A stretch of DNA of 64,000 bases from Cryptomeria japonica (Eukaryota > Streptophyta > Pinopsida > Cupressales > Cupressaceae), in the NCBI RefSeq assembly GCF_030272615.1, contig NC_081410.1, positions 575,448,263 through 575,512,262 on the forward strand, read 5' to 3'. This document shows, in pieces, positions 12,061-23,786 of this stretch. The notes beneath the pieces were generated by a model. The model searched no databases. It saw only the letters and a list, made by a program, of their open reading frames with translations, and was not told the DNA's origin. The translations under genes and the position numbers were made by a program. Every line of letters begins with the position of its first letter. Within the stretch, counting starts at the first letter, position 1.

Positions 12061-12070
12061 CTATATAAGG
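12061..12070 (+). promoter_or_regulatory. Putative TATA box of element A LTR
   Basis: CTATATAAGG lies about 350 bp before the LTR end, after a C/T-rich stretch and before a short GC-richer segment. It is conserved in the right LTR near 31954. The position suits a Pol II core promoter for the gag transcript. Confidence 0.6.
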
Positions 12071-12417
12071 AGATGCTTCCTTCATTATCAATCCCCGTTG
12101 ACTACTTGACTACACTAGCATTCGAACTTTCATATGCAATCTAGCTATCAACCATATTTTTGTTCTTTGTTGAGCTCTTGTGCACACATAAAATCAGAGA
12201 GCAAATATATCAAGCAAGATCAATGGAGATAGGAAGAATGGAGATCCAAACCCTATTGGACATGTGATGGTATAATCTTTGTGATTTCATTTGATTTGCA
12301 TTATCTTAGGTAATCTTCATATGTTATGGTGGATCTTTATTGATTGTTAGGCTAGGGTTTTATGGTTGAATCTATTTAGTCTTTCAATATTGTTGTTTCC
12401 ACTTTTCACCATATACA

Positions 12418-12440
12418 TTTTGGCACGCCCAGTGGGACTC
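12418..12440 (+). other. Element A primer binding site region
   Basis: Immediately after the LTR the sequence reads TTTTGGCACGCCCAGTGGGA. This has the form and position of a plant Ty3/gypsy primer site (TGGC...GGGA). I do not assign the primer tRNA. Confidence 0.6.
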
Positions 12441-12524
12441 TTGTCCCTTTTGCATTTAACATCTTTTGTTGCAGATTTTGTATTTTTGAAGTTGGAGATC
12501 TGACATTTCCTTCAACATTTCAAC

Positions 12525-12830
12525 ATTTCCACGTCTGCGCATTTTCAGATCGCGTTTTTTATTTTCTGTCGTGTCTGTGAACCACTTAATCACGCCTGTA
12601 TTTCTGACAGTATTTTCATTTTCCAGATTGCAAGTTTTCATTACAGGCGCGTCTATGGGCAGTTTAATTGCGTCTGTGAGATATAATCACATTTGTGGTC
12701 ATTTTAATCGCGTCTGTGTCTTGTAGATTTTTTGTTTTGCATTTTTTTGCAAAAACGTGTCTATGAGGTGTTAAAGCGCATCTGTGTTGGATAATCACGT
12801 CTGTGTAGGGTAAACAGCGTCTGTGTTCAG
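12525..12830 (+). repeat. Reiterated CGCGTCTGTG motif, leader array 1
   Basis: About eleven copies of a motif close to CGCGTCTGTG are spaced 20 to 45 bp apart between the primer site and gag. Examples are GCGCGTCTATG, TTGCGTCTGTG, CGCGTCTGTGT, CACGTCTGTGT and CAGCGTCTGTG. The spacers are unrelated to one another. Array 2 (14040..14225) has the same polarity. Array 3 (30815..31020) has the opposite polarity. Confidence 0.8.
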
Positions 12831-13179
12831 TTGTTTGCATTTCGGTTTTTTATCCAGTATTAGGGTTTTATTTCGTTATTCGAATTTCAGATCTGGTTTA
12901 TTTTGAGCTAACATCTTCAGATCTAGCTAACGAAATTGGTGTAGCTTGTCTTGAAAGCAAAATCATTTTGTTGAAGGCCCCTATTTCACAGTCTTTTGGA
13001 TCTAAAAATTTACCTAATTTGTGTGCTTGCAAGACGGGGTGATCATTTGAAACAATCCAAACTACTAACAAATCTTTGTTGCAGGATCTTGGCAAGGTTT
13101 TTTTGATCTTTATTGTGTGCCTTATTTTCATAGATTATCAAACACTTCAATTGGTGCACTAAAATTGAACTAGTGTCTT

Positions 13180-13790
13180 TTGTGTCTTGGGCAATGGGCT
13201 CTTTTTGTTTAATCTTTAGAGGGCCTATCTCCTCGTGTGTTCATTAGGACTACTAGTGAGGAGAGAATGACCCAAGTGGTAGTGAGGAAAAGCCATCCTC
13301 TTCCGAACCACTATAAACAACCGTATCCATGGTGAAAACTATGGATAATGTGTGTTGATTAGTTCATACCGACACTATGTCTCCCCATAAACCTGTTTGA
13401 TCAAATTTATTTGATCAGTTATAGGGCGTAACCCCTACCAGCTGGGAGACTTCTGTATTTACAGAGCTGAAAGTGCCGCATGTATGGCCACACGAGCAGA
13501 TGCCCTTACTAGCACCTTTTTGTTTTAGAAGCCAAAATCCTTCTAGTTGTTGGGGCAGGAGGTCGGACCTCTGAAGCAGCCCACACACATACGGTTCTTA
13601 GTAGAGATAAAAAGTTTGCCACGAGGAGTTTTCGTGGGGACTGATGCTTGGATCCCTTGAGAAGTGAGTGTCAAGGGTGGAGCCAGCGGGGTCAAGCATC
13701 TAAGTATCCGCTCTGAATAGCGTAGCCTCGGGAAAACCCCATGTGCGATAAAAAACTATTGTCCTGGCCAGCCATAAGAATTGTGCTTGT
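13180..13790 (+). other. GC-richer, structured-looking leader segment of element A
   Basis: This stretch has a clearly higher GC content than its surroundings and no long frame. It contains short inverted repeats, for example GAGGTCGGACCTC near 13560 and TTGATCAAATTTATTTGATCA near 13400. It lies between the two motif arrays in the gag leader. A role in RNA folding or translation is inference only. Confidence 0.45.
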
Positions 13791-14039
13791 CTTAATTTGA
13801 ACATTCAAACATTCAAGACCAAACATCAAAGCATTGTGTCTTTTGTGTCTTCAAGTGTATGCAAAACAATTTTACATCAAACAACACACTTTTCTTTGAG
13901 TCATTTTTGAGTCTAAACACTTGTAAACATTGAGTCCTCATCAACATTGTGTCCTTTTGTCATGAAAAATAGTCAAAAATGCAGATTGGATCACAACAAA
14001 ACAACTTCATGAATTGGAAAAATTGCACTCAATTTTCAG

Positions 14040-14225
14040 AAACGCGTCTATGTTTGACAGAGTTGCATTTGTGTCATAGAAACACATCTGTGAAGGGTAG
14101 AAATGCGTCTGTGTTCTCTTGAGCAACATTCATTTACAAAATCCCAGAAATGCGTCTGTGTCTGATAGAACCACGTCTATGTCATTTAAGCGCGTCTGTG
14201 AAGTATACAGGCACGTCTGTGTTCA
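14040..14225 (+). repeat. Reiterated CGCGTCTGTG motif, leader array 2
   Basis: Eight copies of the motif of array 1 at 20 to 45-bp spacing, for example ACGCGTCTATG, ATGCGTCTGTG (twice), GCGCGTCTGTG and GCACGTCTGTG. It ends about 550 bp before the gag start. Confidence 0.8.
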
Positions 14226-14776
14226 GAATTGAAAAACTCACAATCCAGCAAACAAGAGCAATCAGTTTCAGATTTCTTGAGCTTCCTAGGTTATCTGTTC
14301 GGGTTTTCATCTAGCATTTAGCCTATTTTTGGGTCTCACAAAGTCCATCATTGCTTTACATCTTGCATTACATTCACATTTGGCTAAATTTGAGTCAAAA
14401 GGTCACTTGCTTGTCCTCATCTTACTTTGTCAACACACTACATACAACAATATTTTGCTAAGTGGTCCCTCATCAAAGTCAATCACCTTTGGGTCTCATT
14501 TGGTCTTACTTAGAGTCAAGGTCAACTTACCTCATCAAGAGAAACTATCATCTCTTTGGAAGCCACACCTACTCTACTACATACATACTTGGTCTTACAC
14601 TTTGGACATTGCAAGTAAACACTTCAGATTCATTTACATTCCATCCAACTCTTGGTCTTCCATACTCTTTCCATTTTCATCTAGTCTCACACATCTTGGT
14701 CAATACCTAGTTCATGGTTGAAACCCATTCCCAAAAATCTAGGAGAGAAGCTAAAGAGGCTCAAGAGTAAGTAAAC

Positions 14777-17639
14777 ATGAGTGCCTATGAGTATGACAAT
14801 GATGTCTTTTTCAATTCTGATCATAACACATTACCTGACATGGATGCCTATAGAAACATTCCAAATGTTGAGAACATGGACACTATAAACAACAATGATA
14901 CACACAATGACAATATGGACAACATTTCAGTACATTCAGCAGAAGTGGAAGACTCCATTATGGATCCCCATTTTAATCAATTGGTTGAGGAAATAATGAG
15001 GAGAGATAGATAATATTTTCTACAAGTGATGGCACAAAGTGGAGCCAAGATCCCTCATGATTTTGACATGTCTCAAATAATGGAAAATCGACCTTTGCAA
15101 CAACCTCACCTCAACATGGATCAAAGGAAGCCTAATAGTGGAGGCAATAGAAGACCACATCTTGTGCCTGAATCACCATCATCTTTGTTTCAAAAACCTG
15201 AGGTCCCACATACACATGGTCAAACTTATGATACTCACCTTTGCAGACCATTATGGAAGTCTTATGCAGAAAAATATACTCAATCACATACCAATGCTAA
15301 GGACCAACCACCAAAGCAATTGGATATCCAAAGGCATGTTCAAAATTTGGACACAAGGAAACCCCACGTCAAATTTGGGGGCAACACATTAGAACAAACT
15401 CATGACATGCCTGTAGAGTATGGTATACATGGACAAAACAGATATTCCATTCCTCATCATGACTCTATACCAAGTGGTCCATATACACAACATCATTATA
15501 GACCTCCTCCATATGAACATGTGTATGATCAATACCATCCATATATGCAACATGCTCCTCCTCCACTCGGTGGTTCAGGCATGGGGTATGGTCCAAGAAG
15601 TCGGTCTCCGCCTAAGCAAAATTTGGAACAACAAATTAAAGACTTACAAAAGAAAATGGAGGACATAAATACACCGAAACCAACTTACACAATGAGAGAC
15701 ATATGTCCCTATCCATTTGACAAAATCATTCCAATGCCTCCATTTCCTACACACTTTGTGACACCTAAGTTTGATAAGTATAGAGGAAAAGGAGATCCTA
15801 AGGCACATATAAGACAGTTTTTCACAGCTTGCATTGAGGTAGCAGCAAAAGAGACATATTTGATGAGATTATTCCCACAGAGCTTAGATGATCAAGCTAT
15901 GGAATGGTTCTCTCAACTCCCACTTGGAATTAAGTCATGGGGTGACTTAGCAGAGGCATTTATTCAATATTTCTCATACAACATAGAGACAGACATATTA
16001 GTCACTACTTTGTGCAACACCAAAGAAAGGATGGAGTATCTTTTTCATCATTTTTACAAAGATGGAGGAATCTGGCTAGCAGATGCTCTTGTGAAATTAC
16101 ACAAAAATAAATGGTAGAGATGTTCACCCAGAATGTGAACAAGGATATTGGCTATGACCTGAGAAAAGCTTGTTTGTCCACCTTCAAGGACGTCATTGAA
16201 AAGGGTTAGCAATAGAGAAGGTCCTAATTGAGCAAGGCATCGTCAAAATATTCAAAGAAAACAAAGAGGACTTTAAAGGAAAAGACAAGCCAAGATTTTG
16301 GAATAAAGGCAAGAACACAATCAATGATGGTGTTGTTGATGCCAATATAGCATGACACAAAATCATTTTTTACGGGTCAAGCTCTACAAACAATCAAATG
16401 AATACTCAAACAACTTCAAAGTCATGAAGGAAGTACACTCCATTGGGAGAACCACTTGAGTCAGTTTTCAAAAAGCTAGTGGCAAACAAAATAATAACAA
16501 TTCCAGATTTGCCTCCATGTGAGCCAAAGGTTAAACCAAATTGGTGGAATGATGATGAGTATTGTGAATTTCATAAGAGCAAAGGTCATAAAATAGGAAA
16601 TTGTCATCAACTGAAGAACATCATACAAGATCTTATTGATAGAGGTGACATTGAGATTGAAGGACACTCATCTAACCAAGAACACGAAATGTTTAAGGAA
16701 CCATTCCCAAAACATGACAATGGAAAAGCTAAAGCCACAGATGACCAAACCAACTATACTAGAGCATCTTATAACTACGATTCAACCATCAATCACATTT
16801 CGATGGACAATTATGTCTCTACCATTATCATCAAGGACAAAACACCTAAGAATTCTACCCAAAGACCCAAGATCGTCCTGAAAGGAATTGGATCTTCTTC
16901 CAAACCTACCTCTAAATGTAATGTTACAACTCATCGAGGTAAATTCACTTTGCAAGGTGCTCTAGTTAAAAATACTACTTCCTCATCAACCAAACCTAAG
17001 TATGACCTTGTAGAACAGTTAGGGAAGACACCCGCGCTTATCTCAATCCTTGAGTTCTTACGCATATCCCCCACACATAAAGTCATTCTTGACAAAACTT
17101 TGAGAGACAATTCTGTCCCAACTGATTTGAACGTGGACCAGTTTCAAGCCATGGTGGGATACCTTTCCATTCCACACTCCCTCACATTTACAAAAGATGA
17201 CAACACCTCTGTGAGCCAACCACATAATGCACCATTGCACATTGAAGCCTTCCTACACAAACATCGAATAAAACAAGTCCTGATAGATGGAGGAGTAGGT
17301 CTGAACATTTGTACTTTGAACATAGTAATACAATTGGGATATTCTGAAAAAGATGTGAATGCTACAAATGAAATTACCATCAAAGCATATGATGACGAAA
17401 AGCGCTCATCCAAAGGCACAGTCACCTTACCTCTGAGAGTTGGGCCAGTTACAAAGGATGTGGTTTGTCAAGTCCTAGACCTTGATCTCACATACAACAT
17501 ATTGCTAGGATGTCCATGGATTCATGAGATGAGCGTAGTAGCATCTACATATCATCAATGTATCAAGTTTCCACACAATGGAGTTGAAGTGACCGTCAAA
17601 GCTGACCCAAACCCATTCATATATTGCAACAATCTGTGA
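14777..17639 (+). pseudogene. Element A gag-protease, degenerate
   Basis: Gag would form the particle and the protease would cut the polyprotein. The start ATG at 14777 opens a frame that continues past a TAA at 15011 to 16117. The Gag domain lies around 15690..16120 (FPTHFVTPKFDKYRGKGDP, DDQAMEWFSQLPLGI, SWGDLAEAFIQYFS). A frameshift and further stops follow between about 16070 and 16440. The last part, 16443..17639, is open. It contains a zinc-knuckle-like motif (CEFHKSKGHKIGNCHQL) and a retropepsin-like stretch (VLIDGGVGLNICTL, later LTYNILLGCPWIHEM). The usual D-S/T-G active site reads DGG here. The many lesions fit an element old enough to have been hit by element B. Confidence 0.85.
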
Positions 17640-18809
17640 CCTACATCAGAAATAACATTCCCAGTCAATCGAGAAGTTGTTCCATCTTCAGCATATGTGG
17701 ATCTAGAATCCTTGAAAGCTTCTACATCAAAGCAAATAGAGATCAAAGAAAAGTTCAAGGTTAAAGACCTGGGATGTGGTGAGTATATCTTTCATGTTGA
17801 TCAACTCCCACTATCTCCTAACACATTTAGTTGACAGGAACATCCTACAAACAATTTGCAATGCCAAGGAATTGGGTGTGAACCCCCTAGTGTTGTGGCT
17901 ACTAAGTCTAAATGCAACTCTCCTCTAGTGGTGCAAGCAGCTCTTGATATCAATAGTCCTAAGAGTGGTTCCAGTAAAGAATCTATTGAGTGTATCACTA
18001 GCCCTCTTGAGAAATCATATAGCCTTACCATTTCATCCACTCATTCCATTTCCAATCCTCTCCTAGACTTGGATCAACAAGAATTACAAAAGCCCTTACT
18101 CGTTAGGGATAAAAAATCAAGCTTTGAAAAGAAAAATATAAAAGTCAAAAATAAAGAGAAGTCCTATTGGACTCTGCAAAAATCAAGGTCAAGGATAAAA
18201 ATTCTATGAAAGAAAAAGAACAAGAGTTGATCTCCCCTAATATCAAAATAACTGGGGGAAAAAGTTCTACAATTTTAAGTAAAAAAGAATACTTGTTGAT
18301 CCCAAGTCTCCATCATGTCATGATACTTTCACTTCTTTTCGCAATCATAAGCCTCCATAACTCATCCACTTGCTCCATACATCCATTCCCTTCTAGCGAT
18401 ACATCATGGACCTTTAATGGAGCTTCCTTGAAGGAATTTGTTATCAGGGATGCCCAAACTTCTTTAGGTGACACACATATGGGAAAACGTAGTCCACACG
18501 CTAGTAATTCTATCTTTGTTCCTTTATCAAAGAAGACAATCACTCAAGCTACACATCATTGAGTCAAGGAACAATGCAGCTACAATCATAAGATAAAGCC
18601 TTGCACATTTGAGGTGGGTGACTTAGTTCTCAAAGAAAATCCTAAAAATTGGCAAGACAAAGAGAAGGGCAAGTTCGAACCAAATTGGCTTGGTCCTTAC
18701 ATCATCACAATGGCCTATGGATCCGAAGTATATTAGCTCTCAACCACAGAGGGTGAACCTTTGGAGGATCCTATCAATAGCATGCACCTTCGCAGGTTTT
18801 ACACATAGC
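17640..18809 (+). pseudogene. Element A pol remnant: linker plus integrase C-terminus
   Basis: After the protease stop, short Lys/Ser-rich frames (17856..18562) have no known domain. From about 18563 the translation matches the C-terminal end of plant Ty3/gypsy integrase: PCTFEVGDLVLKENPK, GKFEPNWLGPYII and LEDPINSMHLRRFYT. It is broken by one TAG near 18733. Reverse transcriptase, RNase H and the integrase core are absent, so most of pol was deleted and the two ends now lie close together. This makes element A non-autonomous. Confidence 0.8.
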
Positions 18810-20430
18810 TCTTCAGAGTATCCTAATTCAAAATACAAAAAAAATTCAAAAATTCAAAATACAAAAAAAATAAAAAAAATACAAAAATACCAAAAAATCA
18901 TAAACATAAAAAATCGTTACTTGGTGAAAACCTGGCAAACAGGCGCCTTGTGACACAAAAAAATTGAAAAAAAAAAAAAAAGTAAAGAAAAAAACATTTC
19001 GTCCAATGGTGAAAACCACTTCGATGGCGCCTTGGGCAAGTACCATGGTGAAAACTGGGTCACTAGCGCCATGCATAGAGACATTGCTCCTCCCTCCTTC
19101 AGGATTCACTTTGCACACACTCACAACCTCTTCATCCATAATAAACTTACCCATTCCCATCATGGCTTGTTATTGATCTACCCAAGATTGGTTACCCATT
19201 CATAATAAACCTCCCTTTTCACCCCTTTCCATCCATAATAAATCAGCTCCTATCTGTGGCTAAGGAAAATCCTACGTCTAGTGATGGGTGTGGAACTGAG
19301 AGCATCACATGTTTCGAGAAGTACGGTTTCTTCTAGTTTTCTTCAGTCTATCCGCGCACAATCCATAATAAAGTAGCATTTGCATCACAATCCGCAATAA
19401 AGTTTCGTATTCTCTGCAATAAAGTATCAGTTTCATGGATTTGGTAAGTTTCAGATGAGACACAATAGCAACAATTGACTTTGAACAAATCAAATCTTTC
19501 AACAGACTCATACAACATTATGGTTCAGTGCTATCTATCCTTTTGTGAAAATAAACATTGTAACCACAATCAAATTAGACTTATACAAGTGACAAGAGAC
19601 ACTAAACTTGAAGACTACAGTGGATGTTGATGTTGAGTCCTGGTTTTCTTTAGATTTTATCTTCTGGTGACATGTCTTTTAGCTTTTTCAGGATGTCTCT
19701 GACTAGAGATTCTATCTCCAGGATGTCTTTGACTAGAAAGGCGAGGATGGGGTATCGTCACCTATTTTTCTTTGCTATCTGTGGATTGTCTCTTAGTAAT
19801 GCTATGACTTGTCCAAGGATATGAGGACATTGTGAGTCTAGTGTGAACTAGGGCATTCCTTGTTTGCAACTGTCTTATCTCCATGCAAATGGGTACAATG
19901 ACTTTCTGGATCGAACCTATGTCTGGATTGTCATAACCTATTTTGCCATAATAAAGCTCAATGATGATAATGCACAAGAAGCTCTTTCACTTTCATATCT
20001 TCTATCTTCCATCCCCCTTTCTTGATTGACCTCCATCATCCTTCTCGAGTCCATGTAGCTTGCTATTACATGACTGAATATAATGACACACCGAAAATAT
20101 TTGCATTTCATGTAGTTGCACTTGCATCATCACATGTTAGCATATCTCATCATCTCCATACATATAGATATCACAATTACAATTGCATCACATCCTGCAC
20201 ACAACACATGTTAGCAAATTTTACATTTTCATCATGTCAATAGTCATTTGCATTATCATATTCATCTGCATTTCATACATTCACATTCACATTGGCATAA
20301 CATATAAAAAAATAAAAAATAAAAAATATTGCATTTCATTATGTACACATTTGCATCATGAAACATATCATCACATAGAAACATACATCATGAAACATCT
20401 CATCACATAGGTAAACATGCATATAGCTGC
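18810..20430 (+). other. Non-coding stretch with AATAAA cluster
   Basis: No reliable gene is seen. Three copies of a block of about 35 bp containing GGTGAAAAC and GCGCC lie at about 18920, 19005 and 19044. Between 19130 and 19430 the words CATAATAAA or GCAATAAAG recur at least six times, each containing AATAAA, and once more near 19943. The segment lies between the sense pol remnant and the 3' end of the antisense PMD gene. Downstream (20060..20410) it is rich in CAT trinucleotides. Confidence 0.5.
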
Positions 20431-20570
20431 CGCAAGGATGAATCATCTCATATATATATCAAAATCATAAGTGTCATGATACAATGATGTCAAAATCATA
20501 TGGCTACAATCACCCGAAGGTGTCATCATACAAAATGGTACAAAGCTGATACATAGGGAGCCCTCTAACG

Positions 20571-21785
20571 CTATGATGAACTCCCTCCCTCAGAGCCAGC
20601 TGGCCTTGACGAAGTCTGAGCACTAGAAGGACCCACCCTCGGATCATCTCCCCTGCCCCCTCTATCTGGTGGTGGTGGAGGACCGATGACCCCACCACTA
20701 GACGCTTGTCTCCTATCCCTCCCTCCGGTGGTAGTTGCTATCCATGACGGTCTACGGAAGCTCCTAGCCCGTTGCTCTGGTGGCATTGCTCCATAGTATA
20801 GGTCTCTCCAATAACCTATCTCCTCCCTGGCCTACAGAACATAGGCATATCTAGCTCTTGTGTCCTCTGCTGCCTGTCTCCCTACCCCCAGTGTTGTCTC
20901 AGCCTTTGTATAACGCTGGATATCCTGATCCCTCTCCCGCTCAGTATCCCTCAACTGTCTCCTGAGCCTATCCCTCTCCCACTTGAGATCCTGGATCTCA
21001 TTTGCCTGTCCTTGACAGATCTCCCTCAACTCCAACAACTCATCCTCCTCCTCTCCCCCCTCACCCTGTTTGTGTACCTGTGGCTGCCCCTACCCCTGTC
21101 CTTGTCCCTATCCCTATATCTATCTGGGAACCTATGTTGTTGGCGCCTATAAAGGCAATCTGCCTCTTCCCCTCACCATGTGAACTTGTTGAGCCTGCCT
21201 CTCCTCTCCACCCTCCCTCCTTGAAGCCACTCTCCTCTCTCCTACCACACCCCGTCTCCTCCGTCGGCCTCTACCTCCACCATCTCCATCATCATCCCCA
21301 TCGCCTCCCCCATCTCCATCTATCAGCTCCCCTAGATCCGTCAACCATGGAAATGGATGCTCTACCTAATATGTAGTATACTTTGCATCCATCCCTGCAT
21401 CCTCTATCTTTGGCCACATATTCCAAGGTAAGGGAATCATCTCTACTAGCTGCATCACTGCCTGATCATAAGAAAACAATGGCCCGAAGTGCATCTGATC
21501 CCTCACTGTCCGAGCATACATCCCGGAACCCCGTGGCATCCGCTGTATCCTACCGAATTGTCTGCCCACCCTGTCCACTAACTGCCTCTCTAGCACATAT
21601 GGCGTTCGCCCAATCAGATACCTGCTTTGAAATGTATATGGCAACTCCACTGCATCATCCTCCCACTCCTCGCACTCTCGATATGGCCACCATACTACAG
21701 TGTCAATCTCATCAATGACCTTGCGCTAGTACTCTAATCTCCCGATCTATGGCTGAGATGTAATCATGTCATACAGATGCACAAA
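20571..21785 (-). pseudogene. Antisense PMD gene of element A, C-terminal half
   Basis: Read on the minus strand from the element B border. First comes the rest of a plant mobile domain (IDTVVWWPYRECEEW, then YTFQSRYLIGRTPYVLERQ). An Arg/Gly/Asp-rich stretch follows, then a strongly charged coiled-coil segment around 20840..21040 (LRRQLRDTERERDQDI) and a Pro/Gly-rich tail ending near 20571. In-frame TAG codons at about 21753 and 21730 and frameshifts near 21150 break it. The N-terminal half is at 29607..30290. PMD proteins occur both as host factors (MAIN family) and as antisense or accessory genes in plant retrotransposons. The antisense position inside element A fits the latter. Confidence 0.75.
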
Positions 21786-21790
21786 ACTGT
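21786..21790. other. Target site duplication of element B, left copy
   Basis: ACTGT directly precedes the left LTR of element B and is repeated directly after its right LTR at 29602..29606. The two PMD gene halves meet across this site. Confidence 0.93.
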
Positions 21791-23051
21791 TGTAAAGCGG
21801 AAAAATCGAACCCTAGTTGCTCTCCCCTTTCCAACTCCAAGGAGAGAGGAAGGAGGTCACTAGGGTTGACGGTTTTCACTTAGGGGAGACTTTACATTCA
21901 AAAGAGGGGTTGAAACCCACAAGATCCAATCCCACACAATGCAAGATTGGATTCTAAATGAGTTTCAAGGGTTGAGACAGCAAGGCTACCCTCTTTTGTA
22001 AAGAATGTAGATAGAAGGATTAAGCTAGGAACGCACGAAAAGTGAGAAAGATTCACTTATAAACAGAGATAAGAATATAGGATGAAGCTGCGGACCTGGA
22101 ATTAGCAGTAAAATGTTGAGACGATGTTGTCCTGCAAATTTGAGCAAAAGTTGACAGGACGATGGCGCCCGACGTGCACACGGTCCTCCAAAAAATCTGC
22201 AAAACGAAGGGGGATCTGTTCGTCTCTACACAAGGATTCCAGATCTTCAATTTCAGCCGCGTACCTGCAACCTACACAAAGAAAAGAGAGGATGATTGGG
22301 GGGTTAGGGATTAGGGGTTTGCCTTTAGGTCAGACCCCGGTTTTGGAATTAACCAAGAAATGAGAATGTTGTAAATATAAATGTTTGTAATGTAATAAAG
22401 TACTGATACCTTGTTGTAAGAATGTTTGTATTCTTACATGTGAAGGTGTAAATGTTGTTGTATGTTGTAAGTTGTAAGTGATCTCCTCTTCAATGGTTGA
22501 ATCCTTGTCTTGAATGCAACACTTAGCCTTGAATGGAGACTTAGAATGCTCAATTGCTTGAAGGAATGCTTGAATGCTTGAATGCTTGAATGTTTGAATG
22601 CTTGACTATCGCCTCCGCCTTTTTTCCCTCTCTTTCCAGATGGGAGAGGAAAATGTAGTTTATATACTTGTCAATTAGGACTGATAGACTGATTTTTCCG
22701 ACCTTAGGCCGACCTAGGAAGATTATTTTCCAAATTGCAAACATAAAGACCCGAAAGCCCTATAAGAGACCGGGCCCAAAATAGGGCCAGGGACCAAGGT
22801 GCAGGGCGCCATGGTCCTGGGGGACCAGGGCGCTGGGCGCCCTAGTCCTGAAGGACCAGGGAGCTGGGTGCCATGGTCCCACCTCTAGGGACAACAGGGT
22901 GCAAGGAGGAATCAGGCCAGGGTGCTGAAAAATGCAGTTTTTGATGTCATGAACAAGTTTTGGGGTCTCCATTCAGGTTCCGTGTTGCATCACCATCGTG
23001 AAGATCCAAATGCAGTCGAAATTGCAAGTGTCACAATTTTAGGACGCTACA
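21791..23051 (-). repeat. Element B 3' LTR
   Basis: 1,261 bp, paired with 28405..29601. It is longer than its partner, mainly because of about 60 extra bp near 22805..22875 built from short palindromic GC-rich words (GGTCCTGGGGGACC, GTCCTGAAGGAC). It also has an 8-bp tandem TGCTTGAA near 22560..22605, shared by both LTRs. Confidence 0.93.
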
Positions 23052-23066
23052 TTTAGCCCCCACTTT
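23052..23066 (-). other. Element B polypurine tract
   Basis: On the minus strand the bases AAAGTGGGGGCTAAA directly precede the TGTAGCGTCC start of the 3' LTR. This is the expected place and composition of the plus-strand priming site. Confidence 0.8.
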
Positions 23067-23786
23067 AGCGGGAGTATAAGTGTACGCCCATACTTCTGGT
23101 AAAGTACAAGGAAACAACATTGAAAGACTTTCACCACGTCAAGGAGGCAAGATACACCAAGCCCCCAGTGGACTAAGGATCTTACGACTTCGATTGACAA
23201 AGTAAAAGGGAAGATCATGAGGGAGAACCATGACTGTCAGTAGTAAGGTTCCCTCACTATGAGTCATGCAAGAGAAATACCAAAAATTTTCAAGGCAAAG
23301 CTAAGTTCACCAAGAAATTTTCAAGTATCCTGAAGGGATAGACGGGGTGTATGCCCCCCTACATTAAAGCGATCGCACACGCCTCAACGGGGGTGATTGC
23401 TTTAAGGTAGTGTCACACATAAGAAATGAGAAAGGAAAGGAGCACGTTATCACAAAGATTTAGCCCCCAAGTGTGAGATAAACCCAATGATAATAGACAC
23501 AAAACACAAAGCACGAGGTGACTTCGCTTTCCTCGGAGTCAGTATGATGTATGATAATTCATGTATATAATATGTATGTATGCATAATTGTTCTTCATTC
23601 CCTAATCAAGGAAGGTCACCTAGAAGAAGGGAACACATGTGTCTTTTGAGTCAACATGAGAGAGACCAAAAGAGATCTCAATGCTTTGCATCGTCCTCAA
23701 GTAGACAACACAAAATAGAAGAATGAGAATAACACATAGAAGAAGTAACAAAAGAGAGGAGGAGAGAATCTGCTATGCTAATGAGA
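23067..23786 (-). other. Element B region between gag-pro stop and 3' LTR
   Basis: About 720 bp with no recognisable domain on either strand. In a full element the RT to integrase region would lie between protease and polypurine tract. Here nothing of it remains. Confidence 0.6.

Larger units (their letters stand above)
11640..12417 (+). repeat. Element A 5' LTR
   Basis: TG...CA bounded and paired with 31542..32310. Its first 270 bp are a series of AT palindromes. A likely TATA box sits near 12061. The two LTRs differ by scattered substitutions and several short indels, mainly in the AT-rich part. Confidence 0.93.

Noticed and set aside
18846-19176. Frames rich in Phe or Lys on both strands
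   Set aside because: They are translations of a poly-A rich stretch in the non-coding part of element A.
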